Origin: Owenia fusiformis
Taxonomy: Eukaryota > Annelida > Polychaeta > Sabellida > Oweniidae
Assembly (NCBI GenBank): GCA_903813345.2
Contig: CAIIXF020000012.1
Location: 21,156,184-21,216,183 of the forward strand
Length of the DNA: 60,000 nt
Direction: 5' to 3'
Shown: positions 22,594 through 33,520 of the stretch, one piece after another
How positions within the stretch are numbered: the first letter of the stretch is position 1
Layout of the letters: each line of letters begins with the position of its first letter
The notes under the pieces: generated by a model
Told to the model about the DNA's origin: nothing
The model's input: only the letters and a program-made list of their open reading frames with translations
Database searches by the model: none
Made by a program: the position numbers and the translations under genes

Positions 22594-24280
22594 GGTTTAA
22601 CTGCACTCAAACATTAAACAGTCAACTTGACAAGTATTCAGAATTTTTGGGGAAATGCTGCGGTTATGCTCCATTGATTAAACAGGGGATCAAACAGCAG
22701 GGGATCAAACAAGTCCAACCATTCATTTATGAAAACATTTTGAACTAACTTTATGGCACACTAATGACATCTTATATGAGTGTGCTGTACTAAAAGCATA
22801 GCCCCATTGGATCCCCTTATATTGGATTATCATAATCCTAATCCACGAGGAGTTCCTTATATATTTTAAGTGATGAATCATGTGTTCAAGTACAATGTAA
22901 CTTTGCATGAAAATTGTAAAAAAAATGAGGGACGATGGTGAAAATGACGATTGTATTTTGAAAAAAAGCTTTTTGATGGGTGGATTAAACATGGCTTATG
23001 AGATAATCCAATTGATCTTGAAACCATTCTTTGAATTTTTCTTAAAGATTATACATTGGCCTTTCATATGCATTCATTTTTGTACAGCCAGAAACTACTA
23101 GAAAAAAATTATTTACTGTCAAAAATCTGTTGCGATACTTTCCCTCGCTCTTTTTAGTAGTGTAAATTTAAGTAGTGTAAAGTATAATGCAAAGTTTTAT
23201 GTAAAGTTTTATGTAAAATAACAACTACTACAACATGTTTTTGTCTATTTGTAGCACAGATGGTGAAGTCCCTGCGAAACGACGATCCTGTTGAAATCAC
23301 ATTTTTCTTCACGAGGGGACTAGGTCCAGTTTCCAGGACTTACCATAGATGTCACATTTTTGCCCAGTTTATCTCTTGCAATCAGTTGCATCCCATTAGC
23401 AGGGGGCTACTCCATGTACTAGTCCAGTTCTACTTTTAATGGGGGAGGCCTCAAGTCACATCACTTTTTAGTTTGTTTGAGCGGTGGTCTTTTAGATTTT
23501 AGCTTGGGTTGCTTAATTCAAGTTTTTGGCAAGGTATTCACTCCATAGTGTGTGTGTTGGGGGGGGGCTACTTCCAGTACCGTTCCAGTCTAATTTCATG
23601 GGGGGTCTCAAGTCACCTTTTTATTGAGTTGGATTTGATGGAGCAATGGGGATCTTTTGATTGCGGATGTGGTTGTTTAATTCAAGTTTTTGGGAAGTCA
23701 TCACTCCAGTTATTTTTTCTTGGGGGTGCCAAACAACCAGACAACAAACCAACCGGACATCCAACCGACCAACCAATGACCCAATAGGCTTAATCTAACC
23801 AACCAACTTACTTACTAACCAACCAAATAACCAACCAGACAACCACCAGACCACCCAATAGGTTAAAACTAACCAACCAATTAACTAATTAATCAACCAT
23901 CTAACCAACACTCCACCCAACGAACCAAACAACCAACGAACCAGACAACCAACGAACCAGATGACCAAGATCATGGATCTAGTGCTTAGTATTGTATTGT
24001 ATAGTTTTGTATTGTTTTGTATTGTATTGTATTAATTTGTATTGTATTGTATTTCGTTGACCAGTACTTACTCAGTAATGATTCAATTTTAAAGTTCACT
24101 TCAAGTACTACTCCAGATCTGTATTTTGAAGGTCTGAAGTCTTGTGTTCATTTTAGCTACAGTTGTAGATTGAAGGGTCTTTTCTTTTGGGTTTTCATGT
24201 TAAAAGTGTGGGCTTAGTTTCGGGGTTTTCTTTCTTTTTAATTGAACCATCGCTGATCTTTTCCTTAAATGTACTTTCAG

Positions 24281-24396
24281 GTGCAGTCTTCTTGCCTTGG
24301 AGAGAACAAAGAGAACCACAAAGGGAAAACCACAGAGAATTTACCATTTGTGCTACCTATCTGCAGCATTTGTATCTACATACCATCTTGTTAAAG
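24281..24396 (+). pseudogene. Exon-like block delta, copy 2 (116 bp, short form)
   Basis: Same acceptor (TGTACTTTCAG) and donor (AAAG|GTACTG) as the long form but with one 95-bp segment instead of two. Its body has the variants of the first segment (AACCACAAAGGG, TTTGTGC). Confidence 0.5.
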
Positions 24397-25096
24397 GTAC
24401 TGTAACACATAATCAGTTCTATCATTTGATGATTTTGCTCTCTGGTTCAGTACGGTTATTCCACAATGACACATTTTTCAATTGTTGAGATTCTAATCCC
24501 ATTGTTGGCACATGTATGTTTGGCAAACATTTTTTCTAAGAAATACACTAAATGATGACTGCCTTGATTTCACTTAATGTACAAATGTACCATGAAGCCA
24601 TGTTTCATTATTTTCACATGTGGTCTGTGATAGTTGCCTGAATCATTCCTACTTCACATTGGGCCAAGTCAAGATGGCAACTGCTCTGAAATACGAAACA
24701 CCACATTTCAATTTAGTCTTAAAGAATATACATATACTCCACTATTCCATTCTTCCTACAGAGTTATATCTGCCCAAGCAGTTAGTTGACTTGATGATAT
24801 AAATCTTGAGCCGGGAGGGGTACAAGGCTATGACAAATTTACGAGAGTCAATGAAAGGAATGTCTTGGCATTCCCTCCTCCGCTTGTATTGGAAGTGACC
24901 CGACCAAGTTGCATCCTTGTATTTTTATTTTTTTCATTTTCTTATCTTGTATCTTTCAGGTAGAACTATGAGAGAGATGCAGCAAATTTCCTAAGTGACA
25001 TCTATATTATTGAGTAGAGTGAATGTTTATTCTAAATAGGGAATTCGAAGTGGCCAGACGTACATTCAGCAGTGGTAAGCATATTTTGATTTACAT

Positions 25097-25480
25097 GCCC
25101 GAGCAAGGGGCGCCCGAGCAAGGGGCTAAAATAAAAGGCTTTGAGGGCCTAGAGATATAATGCCCGAGCAAGGGGCTAAAATAAAAGGCTTTGAGGGCCA
25201 AGAGATTAAAAGGCTTTGAGGGCCTAGAGATATAAATGCCCGAGCAAGGGGCTAAAAATAAAAGGCTTTGAGGGCCTAGATATAAATGCCCGAGCAAGGG
25301 GCTGAAATAAAAGGCTTTGAGGGCCTAGATATAAATGCCCGAGCAAGGGGCTAAAATAAAAGGCTCCAAGGGCCTGAAAATATATACGCAAGCAGGGGGC
25401 AAAAAATATGAACCATAAGGGGTAATGAATAAAAGGCCTTGAGAGCCTAGAGATACAGAGATATATGCCAGAGCAAGGGG
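25097..25480. repeat. Minisatellite, about 50-bp unit, about 7 copies
   Basis: Unit core GCCCGAGCAAGGGGCTAAAA followed by TAAAAGGCTTTGAGGGCCTA and AGATATAA. The first copies are irregular, the middle ones nearly identical, and the last two decayed. It lies in the longer copy of insertion C. On the minus strand it would encode repeats of PCSGIYISRPSKPF, which I regard as fortuitous. Confidence 0.9.
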
Positions 25481-25964
25481 CTATTAAATATAACTATGAG
25501 ACAATATAAGAGAAGTTTTCTGAGAGGCAAATATTTGACAGAAACAAAGAAAAATAGAACATTGATGACATGAAATCTTGATAACATGGCCTTATAATGA
25601 ACACTGGAAATTCAACGTGTTAATAACACAGTAAAATTAGAGGTCATTATACAGTACGTTATAGTACAGTGTGACGAAAATAATGACACTCAGGTACAGG
25701 GTGACCGGAAAAAAAGGAGACCATTGAAGTAATCAATTTCTCCTAAACTAGACAAGTGCCATCAATGAAATTTTGCATACACTGGAACAGTTATATGGAA
25801 ATTTGTTACTGAAGGTTTCAATACAAGCATTCAACTGGTTCAGGAGCTATGATCATTTACATAACATGCTCCAAATAGGCACAATTGAGACCAACGCAGA
25901 GTTGGATTCATATGGCAAACTACCCTTACATGTTCTGCCCTCTATGGCATTATTATGGCATTAC

Positions 25965-26165
25965 ATATAGCAGTGATTGCCTTCTTTAGGTCAACAATAG
26001 TCTGAGGATTGTTTTGGTATAGATTGTCTTTCAAATATCCATACAAAAAGAAATCAGCAGGATTCAAGTCTAGGCTGTAATGGCAATGAAGGGTTATCTG
26101 ACATGTGGTTCATCATCCTGTTGCCAAAATGCTGATTTACCCAATCTTAAGAGTCACTTTAGGTA
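25965..26165 (-). pseudogene. Mariner transposase 3' fragment, left arm
   Basis: The minus strand reads WVNQHFGNRMMNH then, nearer the left end, SLDLNPADFFLYGYLKDNLY and NNPQTIVDLKKAI. This is the family block 'SPDL.P.DFFLWGYLKD.VY...P.TI.+LK', including the last catalytic Asp. No N-terminal part is present. Confidence 0.8.
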
Positions 26166-26289
26166 TTGGGCATAGTGCCATGTTACTAAAACCACTATAT
26201 GGCACAATTAAATCCCATATGGAAACCAAGGCCTGCCCAAAACCTCCTTAGGATGATACTGTAACTGAGTGGGACCACTGAGTCAGAAG

Positions 26290-26529
26290 CCATAGGTCAG
26301 ATAAGCTTCGTCTCCATACACCTCAAATTTGAATCCACTTGATTTCTTTTTGTGGGGCAATTTGAAAGACAATGTGTACCAAAACAATCCTGAGACAATT
26401 GCTGACCTAAAGGTGGCAATAAATGCTAAATGTAATGCCATAACAAGGTCGGAATATGTAAGGGTATTTGCCAAATGTATCCAGCTCTGCGTTGGTCTCA
26501 ATAGCGCCTATTTGGAGCATGTTATGTAA
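26290..26529 (+). pseudogene. Mariner transposase 3' fragment, right arm
   Basis: The plus strand reads LDFFLWGNLKDNVYQNNPET then IADLKVAINAKCNAITRSE and a C-terminus ending YLEHVM. It matches the left-arm copy in reverse orientation. The two arms differ by several substitutions (YGYLKDNL against WGNLKDNV), so the inverted duplication is not recent or has accumulated changes in both arms. Confidence 0.8.
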
Positions 26530-26691
26530 ATGATCATAGCTCCTGAACCAGTTGACTGCTTGTATTGACACTTTCAGGAACAAATTTCCATAGAACTGTC
26601 CTGATGTATGCAAAATTTCATTGATGTCACTAGTCTATTTTAGGAGATATTGCCTATTTCAATGGTCTCCTTTTTTTCCGGTCACCCTGTA

Positions 26692-27310
26692 TAATCTGGT
26701 AATTGGCAATTGAATGAAAACTGGGGTTTACTCAATAGAAAGTAGGTTGAATTGTTTTTACATGACTGGATAACCTATGCAAGTGATTGGTTATGTAATG
26801 GTTTAATTCCATGTACCCTCTTGTAAACTAATTTGAAAATGACTTGAGTTTGTAACATTTGAAACTAGTGAAGTCTGATAAACAATTGGCTTCTCTTTAC
26901 ATCTAAAGTCCGGGAGCACTGATCTCTTAGTGGTTTTAACCACGTGGACTTCGGATGTGAGAGTTGTCTCTCCACAGTAGGAGGTAATTGGCAATTGAGG
27001 TTAATTACTCATGTTAGGGGACTGATTTTTCCCCACCAGTAATTCATGAATGAAACATTGATATGAGGTCAATTTTAGGTTTTATTAGCTTCATAATTAC
27101 ATCATGGAAAACCATCTACTAGAACTACTGGGAGAGATTGCTCTCAAATCCGATGTCCACGTTAGTTTTTTGTTAATTTTTTATTGAAGATTTGAGGATT
27201 GGGAGTAGTAAAAATTAACAAATCACATTATTCAGGATGTAAATACACCGTAAAGGGTAAAATTAAATGTGTATTTCACCCAATCCTTTAAAATGAAATC
27301 TACTTGAATG
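26692..27310. other. Interior of insertion C without recognisable genes
   Basis: AT-rich sequence between the nested mariner foldback and the internal junction of insertion C. No repeats beyond the terminal ones and no coding similarity noticed. Confidence 0.5.
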
Positions 27311-27804
27311 TATGGATGTCACTTAGGAAACATAGATTTCCTAAGTGACATCTATATTATTGAGTAGAGTGAATGTTTATTCTAAATAGGGAATTTGAGG
27401 GAGGTAGTCATTAGCGAATGGAATGGATAATAGTTTACATATCATGAAATTTGGATGAAATATCATTAAATTGGGAAATGATTGAAAAATAAGTTACCCT
27501 CCCGCCCAACCCATTTCCTGAGGTTTGTACAATCTGTACATTCTGGTGGGTTTCACTTAAATATGTATTTCACCCAATCCTTTAACATGAAATCTACTTG
27601 AATGTATGGATGTCACTTAGGAAACATAGACACACCAAGTTAGGGCGACAGCTGGATCAGACTTTCGACAACTTTGAGCCATCAGGTCCAGTCCACGTAA
27701 ACAGTATCATGGGCGAGAGGTGTTCGTGTTCCTGTCACCAAAGCACCAAAGTAAGTACTTTTTTCTATTCAATTATTACAACAGTTTAGTTCCTCTGTTT
27801 TCAG

Positions 27805-27882
27805 GTTCCCTTTCAGCTTGGAGATGAGGAGCCCGATGACCAACGACACAACCGAGACAAAATCTGCGTTCTTGCTACCTAA
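27805..27882 (+). pseudogene. Exon-like block beta, copy 3
   Basis: The acceptor TGTTTTCAG and the TAA|GTTAAG end are intact. The frame differs near its end (DKICVLAT-stop instead of DNSCVPAT-stop). The matching alpha block is split by insertion C, so this copy could not be spliced normally. Confidence 0.5.
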
Positions 27883-28101
27883 GTTAAGTATTCTTCCTGG
27901 TTTTGCATAGGGATGGGGGGCGCCTCCCAGTTTGATATTTACTTGTGGACTTTTGTTGGCCAACCCATATTTTTGGTGGAGAAACTTGGACTCTAAGGTA
28001 AAGTGGGAGGGGGGTGGTTGGGTTTCCGGGGGGATAGAGTTCATGTTTCAAAATCAAAAATGTGGAAGTCTACTGGTTTATATCAAATTGGGAGAAATAA
28101 A

Positions 28102-28488
28102 GGACGATTCTCGGTTTGGAGAACAGCCTCCTGGGCTAAAAAAAATTTCATGAAAAATATAGAAATATTACCCAAATTAAACTATGAATATTCAAAAGAG
28201 GACAATTAAATCTACAAGATGTAAAAATAACAAATTGGTCTGAAGCAGGGATAATGCTCAAATAGACCGATTCAATAAAATACAAGTCTCGATTTGGGGA
28301 AAGAAGTTCATCAGTGTACTGCGCTAATAGTTTTTTGCGAAAAATCTAGAAATATTACCCAAATTAAATTATGACTATTCAAAAGAAGACATTCAAATCT
28401 ATATTATGTAAAAAAATCAAATTTGTCCGAAGCAGGGATAATGCTCATTTAGATTGATGAACTTCGTTCTCCAAACCGAGAATCGTCC
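28102..28488. mobile_element. Spy-like MITE, copy 1 (387 bp, AAA|TTT target)
   Basis: Perfect TIRs GGACGATTCTCGGTTTGGAG at both ends. The host reads GAAATAAA before and TTTTAAC after; copies 2, 4 and 5 read GAAATAAATTTTAAC without interruption (for example AAATTT at 31308-31313 and 33737-33742). No base of the target is duplicated. The interior is itself a direct dimer: two diverged segments each containing AGAAATATTACCCAAATTAA and GAAGCAGGGATAATGCTCA. Confidence 0.8.
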
Positions 28489-28530
28489 TTTTAACTTTTG
28501 TAATATTCTATACATTTTTAGTAGTGTAAA

Positions 28531-28918
28531 GGACGATTCTCGGTTTGGAGAACAGTCTCCTGGGGTAATAATTTTTTTCATGAAAAATATAGAAATATTA
28601 CCCAAATTAAACTATGAATATTCAAAAGAGGACATTTAAATCTACCAGATGTAAAAATAACAAATTGGTCTGAAGCAGGGATAACGCTCAATTAGACCGA
28701 TTCAATAAAATACAAGTCTCGATTTGGGGAAAGAAGTTCATCAGTGTACTGCGCTATATTTTTTTGCGAAAAATCTAGAAATATTGCCCAAATTAGATTA
28801 TGACTATTCAAAAGAAGACATTGAAATCTATATTATGTAAAAAAAATCAAATTAGTCCAAAGCAGGGATAATGCTCATTTAGAATGATGAACTTCGTTCT
28901 CCAAACCGAGAATCGTCC
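28531..28918. mobile_element. Spy-like MITE, copy 2 (388 bp, AAA|TTT target)
   Basis: Same TIRs and dimeric interior as the copy 43 bp upstream, differing at scattered positions. The host reads GTGTAAA before and TTTAAGTAG after. Copies 1, 2, 4 and 5 read GTGTAAATTTAAGTAG (for example AAATTT at 33779-33784). Again there is no target duplication. Confidence 0.8.
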
Positions 28919-30037
28919 TTTAAGTAGTGTAAAGTATAATGCAAAGTTTTATGTAAAGTTTTATGTAAAATAACAACTACTACAACATGTTGTTGTCTAT
29001 TTGTAGCACAGATGGTGAAGTCCCTGCGAAACGACGATCCTTTTGAAATCACAGTTTTCTTCACGAGGGGACTAGGTCCAGTTTCCAGGACTTACCACAG
29101 ATGTCACATTTTTGCCCAGTTTATCTCTTGCAATCAGTTGCATCCCATTAGCAGGGGGCTACTCCCAGTACTATGCCAGTTCTACTTTTAATGGGGGAGG
29201 CCTCAAGTCACATCACTTTTTAGTTTGTTTGAGCGGTGGTCTTTTAGATTTTAGCTTGGATTGCTTAATTTTAAGTTTTTTGGAAGGTATTCACTCCATA
29301 GTGTGTGTGTGGGGGGGGGGGCTACTTCCAGTACCGTTCCAGTTTAATTTCATGGGGGCGGGGAGGTCTCAAGTCACCTTTTTATTGAGGTGAATTTGAT
29401 GGAGCAATGGGGATCTTTTGATTGTGGATGTGGTTGTTTAATTCAAGTTTTTGGGAAGTCATCACTCCAGTTATTTTTTCTTGGGGGTGCCAAACAACCA
29501 GACAACCAACCCATTCGGACATCCAACCGACCAACCAATGACCCAATAGGCTTAATCTAACCAACCAACTTACTTACTAACCAACCAACTAACCAACCAG
29601 ACAACCACCAGACCACCCAATAGGTTAAAACTAACCAACCAATTAACTAATTAATCAACCATCTAACCAACACTCTACCTAACGAACCAAACAACCAACG
29701 AACCAGACAATGCAACCAACGAACCAGATGACCAAGATCATGGATCTAGTGCTTAGTATTGTATTGTATAGTTTTGTATTGTATTGTATTAATTTGTATT
29801 GTATTGTATTTCGTTGACCAGTACTTACTCAGTAATGATTCAATTTTAAAGTTCACTTCAAGTACAACTCCAGATCTGAATTTTGAAGATCTGAAGTCTT
29901 GTGTTCATTTTAGCTACAGTTGTAGATTGAAGGGTCTTTTCTTTTGGGTTTTCATGTTAAAAGTGTGGGCTTAGTTTCGGGGTTTTCTTTCTTTTTAATT
30001 GAACCATCGCTGATCTTTTCCTTAAATGTACTTTCAG

Positions 30038-30248
30038 GTGCAGTCTTCTTGCCTTGGAGAGAACAAAAAGAACCACAAAGGGAAAACCACAGAGAATCTA
30101 CAATTTGTGCTACCTATCTGCAGCATTTGTATCTACATACCTCTTGCCTTGGAGAGAACAAAAAGAAACACAAAAGGAAAACCACAGAGAATCAACAATT
30201 TCTGCTACCTATCTGCAGCATTTATATCTACATACCATCTTGTTAAAG
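30038..30248 (+). pseudogene. Exon-like block delta, copy 3 (long form)
   Basis: Flanked by TGTACTTTCAG and AAAG|GTACTG. Two 95-bp segments as in copies 1 and 4. Confidence 0.5.
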
Positions 30249-30812
30249 GTACTGTAACACATAATCAGTTCTATCATTTGATGATTTTGCTCTCTGGTTC
30301 AGTACGGTTATTCCACAATGACACATTTTTCAATTGTTGAGATTCTAATCCCATTGTTGGCACATGTATGTTTGGCAAAAATTTTTTCTAAGAAATACAC
30401 TAAATGATGACTGCCTTGATTTCACTTAATGTACAAATGTACCATGAAGCCATGTTTCATTATTTTCACATGTGGTCTGTGATAGTTGCCTGAATCATTC
30501 CTACTTCACATTGGGCCAAGTCAAGATGGCAACTGCTTTGAAATACGAAACACCACATTTCAATTTAGTCTTAAAGAATATACATATACTCCACTATTCC
30601 ATTCTTCCTACAGAGTTATATCTGCCCAAGCAGTTAGTTGACTTGATGATATAAATCTTGAGCCGGGAGGGGTACAAGGCTATGACAAATTTACGAGAGT
30701 TAATGAAAGGAATGTCTTGCATTCCCTCCTCCGCTTGTATTGGAAGTGACCCGACCAAGTTGCATCCTTGTATTTTTATTTTTTTTTCATTTTCTTATCT
30801 TGTATCTTTCAG

Positions 30813-31090
30813 GTAGAACTATGAGAGAGATTCAGCAAACACACCAAGTTAGGGCGACAGCTGGATCAGTCTTTCGACAACTTTGAGCCATCAGGTCCAG
30901 TCCACGTAAACAGTATCATGGGCGAGATGTGTTCGTGTTCCTGTCACCAAAGCACCAAAGTAAGTACTTTTTCTATTCAAATATTACAACAGTTTAGTTC
31001 CTCTGTTTTCAGGTTCCCTTTCAGCTTGGAGATGAGGAGCCCGATGACCAACGACACAACCGAGACAACAGCTGCGTTCCTGCTACCTAA
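30813..31090 (+). pseudogene. Exon-like blocks alpha+beta, copy 4
   Basis: Alpha and beta read in phase over 71 codons from the codon after TGA. The start ATG gives MGEMCSCSCHQSTK (Met replaces Arg) then VPFQLGDEEPDDQRHNRDN and VPAT-stop: a 39-residue product if translation starts there. The Cys-rich start (CSCSC) and acidic middle are the only compositional features. The splice signals (GTAAGT; CTCTGTTTTCAG) are perfect. Confidence 0.5.
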
Positions 31091-32468
31091 GTTAAGTATT
31101 CCTTCCTGGTTTTGCATAGGGATGGGGGGCGCCTCCCAGTTTGATATTTACTTGTGGACTTTTGTTGGCCAACCCATATTTTTGGTGGAGAAACTTGGAC
31201 TCTAAAGGTAAAGTGGGAGGGGGGTGGTTGGGTTTCCGGGGGATAGAGTTCATGTTTCAAAATCAAAAATGTGGAAGTCTACTGGTTTATATCAAATTGG
31301 GAGAAATAAATTTTAACTTTTGTAATATTCTATAAATTTTAAGTAGTGTAAATTTAAGTAGTGTAAAGTATAATGCAAAGTTTTATGTAAAGTTTTATGT
31401 TAAATAACAACTACTACAACGTGTTTTTGTCTATTTGTAGCACAGATGGTGAAGTCCCTGCGAAACGACGATCCTGTTGAAATCACATTTTTCTTCACGA
31501 GGGGACTAGGTCCAGTTTCCAGGACTTACCATAGATGTCACATTTTTGCCCAGTTTATCTCTTGCAATCAGTTGCATCCCATTAGCAGGGGGCTACTCCA
31601 TGTACTAGTCCAGTTCTACTTTTAATGGGGGAGGCCTCAAGTCACATCACTTTTTAGTTTGTTTGAGCGGTGGTCTTTTAGATTTTAGCTTGGGTTGCTT
31701 AATTCAAGTTTTTGGCAAGGTATTCACTCCATAGTGTGTGTGTTGGGGGGGGGCTACTTCCAGTACCGTTCCAGTCTAATTTCATGGGGGGGGTCTCAAG
31801 TCACCTTTTTATTGAGTTGGATTTGATGGAGCAATGGGGATCTTTTGATTGTGGATGTGGTTGTTTAATTCAAGTTTTTGGGAAGTCATCACTCCAGTTA
31901 TTTTTTCTTGGGGGTGCCAAACAACCAGACAACAAACCAACCGGACATCCAACCGACCAACCAATGACCCAATAGGCTTAATCTAACCAACCAACTTACT
32001 TACTAACCAACCAACTAACCAACCAGACAACCACCAGACCACCCAATAGGTTAAAACTAACCAACCAATTAACTAATTAATCAACCATCTAACCAACACT
32101 CCACCCAACGAACCAAACAACCAACGAACCAGACAACCAACGAACCAGATGACCAAGATCATGGATCTAGTGCTTAGTATTGTATTGTATAGTTTTGTAT
32201 TGTTTTGTATTGTATTGTATTAATTTGTATTGTATTGTATTTCGTTGACCAGTACTTACTCAGTAATGATTCAATTTTAAAGTTCACTTCAAGTACTACT
32301 CCAGATCTGAATTTTGAAGGTCTGAAGTCTTGTGTTCATTTTAGCTACAGTTGTAGATTGAAGGGTCTTTTCTTTTGGGTTTTCATGTTAAAAGTGTGGG
32401 CTTAGTTTTGGGGTTTTCTTTCTTTTTAATTGAACCATCGCTGATCTTTTCCTTAAATGTACTTTCAG

Positions 32469-32679
32469 GTGCAGTCTTCTTGCCTTGGAGAGAACAAAAA
32501 GAACCACAAAGGGAAAACCACAGAGAATCTACAATTTGTGCTACCTATCTGCAGTATTTGTATCTACATACCTCTTGCCTTGGAGAGAACAAAAAGAAAC
32601 ACAAAAGGAAAACCACAGAGAATCAACAATTTCTGCTACCTATCTGCAGCATTTATATCTACATACCATCTTGTTAAAG
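32469..32679 (+). pseudogene. Exon-like block delta, copy 4 (long form)
   Basis: Two 95-bp segments, almost identical to copy 3. The same splice-like borders. Confidence 0.5.
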
Positions 32680-33242
32680 GTACTGTAACACATAATCAGT
32701 TCTATCATTTGATGATTTTGCTCTCTGGTTCAGTACGGTTATTCCACAATGACACATTTTTCAATTGTTGAGATTCTAATCCCATTGTTGGCACATGTAT
32801 GTTTGGCAAACATTTTTTCTAAGAAATACACTAAATGACGACTGCCTTGATTTCACTTAATGTACAAATGTACCATGAAGCCATGTTTCATTATTTTCAC
32901 ATGTGGTCTGTGATAGTTGCCTGAATCATTCCTACTTCACATTGGGCCAAGTCAAGATGGCAACTGCTCTGAAATACGAAACACCACATTTCAATTTAGT
33001 CTTAAAGAATATACATATACTCCACTATTCCATTCTTCCTACAGAGTTATATCTGCCCAAGCAGTTAGTTGACTTGATGATATAAATCTTGAGCCGGGAG
33101 GGGTACAAGGCTATGACAAATTTACGAGAGTCAATGAAAGGAATGTCTTGGCATTCCCTCCTCCGCTTGTATTGGAAGTGACCCGACCAAGTTGCATCCT
33201 TGTATTTTTATTTTTTTCATTTTCTTATCTTGTATCTTTCAG

Positions 33243-33520
33243 GTAGAACTATGAGAGAGATGCAGCAAACACACCAAGTTAGGGCGACAGCTGGATCAGA
33301 CTTTCGACAACTTTGAGCCATCAGGTCCAGTCCACGTAAACAGTATCATGGGCGAGAGGTGTTCGTGTTCCTGTCACCAAAGCACCAAAGTAAGTACTTT
33401 TTCTATTCAGTTATTACAACAGTTTAGTTCATCTGTTTTCAGGTTCCCTTTCAGCTTGGAGATGAGGAGCCCGATGACCAACGACACAACCGAGACAACA
33501 GCTGCGTTCCTGCTACCTAA
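33243..33520 (+). pseudogene. Exon-like blocks alpha+beta, copy 5
   Basis: Open in phase as in copies 2 and 4 (LDQTFDNFEP in alpha where others have LDQSFDNFEP), ending VPAT-stop. Donor GTAAGT and acceptor TGTTTTCAG are intact. Confidence 0.5.

Larger units (their letters stand above)
19408..23150. mobile_element. Insertion B: TIR element at AAA|TTT without target duplication (Spy-like, 3.7 kb)
   Basis: Arms 19408-19717 and 22849-23150 are inverted repeats of about 300 bp (near the ends AGGGAAAGTATCGCAACAGA; further in, GAACACATG and ACGATGGTGAAAATGACGA on the complementary strand). The host reads CTGTAAA before and TTTTTAGTAG after; copies 1 and 5 have uninterrupted CTGTAAATTTTTAGTAG. So the element entered between AAA and TTT with no duplication, as described for Spy transposons (IS5/ISL2EU/PIF relatives). 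No transposase was recognised. It contains a (CA)n tract (22575-22593) and a nested element at 21000-21782. The remaining 1.3 kb and 1.1 kb on either side are AT-rich without recognisable genes. Confidence 0.6.
18769..24785 (+). repeat. Tandem exon-like unit, copy 2 (split by insertion B)
   Basis: Resumes inside block 5 at TTTACGAGAGTC. Alpha 18883-19029, beta 19084-19161, then a 3743-bp insertion (19408-23150), gamma from 23255, simple repeats 23735-24050, delta 24281-24396 (short form), and a distal segment to 24785. Block 5 of the next unit begins after TTCCTACAG at 24762. Without the insertion the copy matches copies 4 and 5 closely. Confidence 0.9.
25697..26689. mobile_element. Mariner foldback element (993 bp)
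   Basis: TA lies at 25695-25696 and 26690-26691. Ends CAGGGTGACCGGAAAAAAAG and its complement continue as long inverted arms (about 25697-26075 and about 26330-26689). Each arm contains the 3' part of the same transposase gene, in opposite orientations, so the element is an inverted duplication of one mariner end. The arms have diverged from each other. The centre (about 26170-26290) is unrelated. Confidence 0.8.
24987..27630. mobile_element. Insertion C: two head-to-tail element copies in block alpha
   Basis: Sister copies read GCAGCAAACACACC; here GCAGCAAA is followed by TTTCCTAAGTGACATC and the insert ends GATGTCACTTAGGAAACATAGA before CACACC. No duplication of target is seen. At 27336/27337 an end joins directly to a start, giving one 2350-bp copy (24987-27336) and one 294-bp copy (27337-27630) in tandem. 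The ends are short inverted repeats (TTTCCTAAGTGACATC). Lack of target duplication, head-to-tail tandems and an internal minisatellite recall Helentron-associated (HINE) elements. The ends do not show canonical TC...CTRR, so this is inference. A mariner foldback is nested at 25697-26689. Confidence 0.6.
24786..30637 (+). repeat. Tandem exon-like unit, copy 3 (split by three insertions)
   Basis: Block 5 24786-24950. Alpha is split by insertion C (24960-24986 and 27631-27750). Beta 27805-27882, MITE insertions 28102-28488 and 28531-28918, gamma from 29007, simple repeats 29495-29812, delta 30038-30248, distal part to 30637. Removing the three insertions leaves a unit collinear with copies 4 and 5. 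Confidence 0.9.
30638..33068 (+). repeat. Tandem exon-like unit, copy 4 (uninterrupted, 2431 bp)
   Basis: Reference copy without insertions. It contains block 5 (continuing from its acceptor TTCCTACAG ending at 30613), alpha 30813-30959, beta 31013-31090, gamma from 31441, simple repeats 31920-32245, delta 32469-32679, and a distal part containing GGGCCAAGTCAAGATGGCAA. Block 5 has an open frame LDDINLEPGGVQGYDKFT...NVLAFPPPLVLEV that is not recognised. No good GT donor could be assigned between block 5 and alpha. Confidence 0.92.

Noticed and set aside
25091-25297. Repeated peptide PCSGIYISRPSKPF as a repeat protein
   Set aside because: Direct translation of a minisatellite whose unit is irregular in length. 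The frame is not kept across all units.
24987-27630. Spy-type insertion
   Set aside because: The empty site is CAAACACACC, not AAATTT, and the element is tandem with a CATAGA tail.
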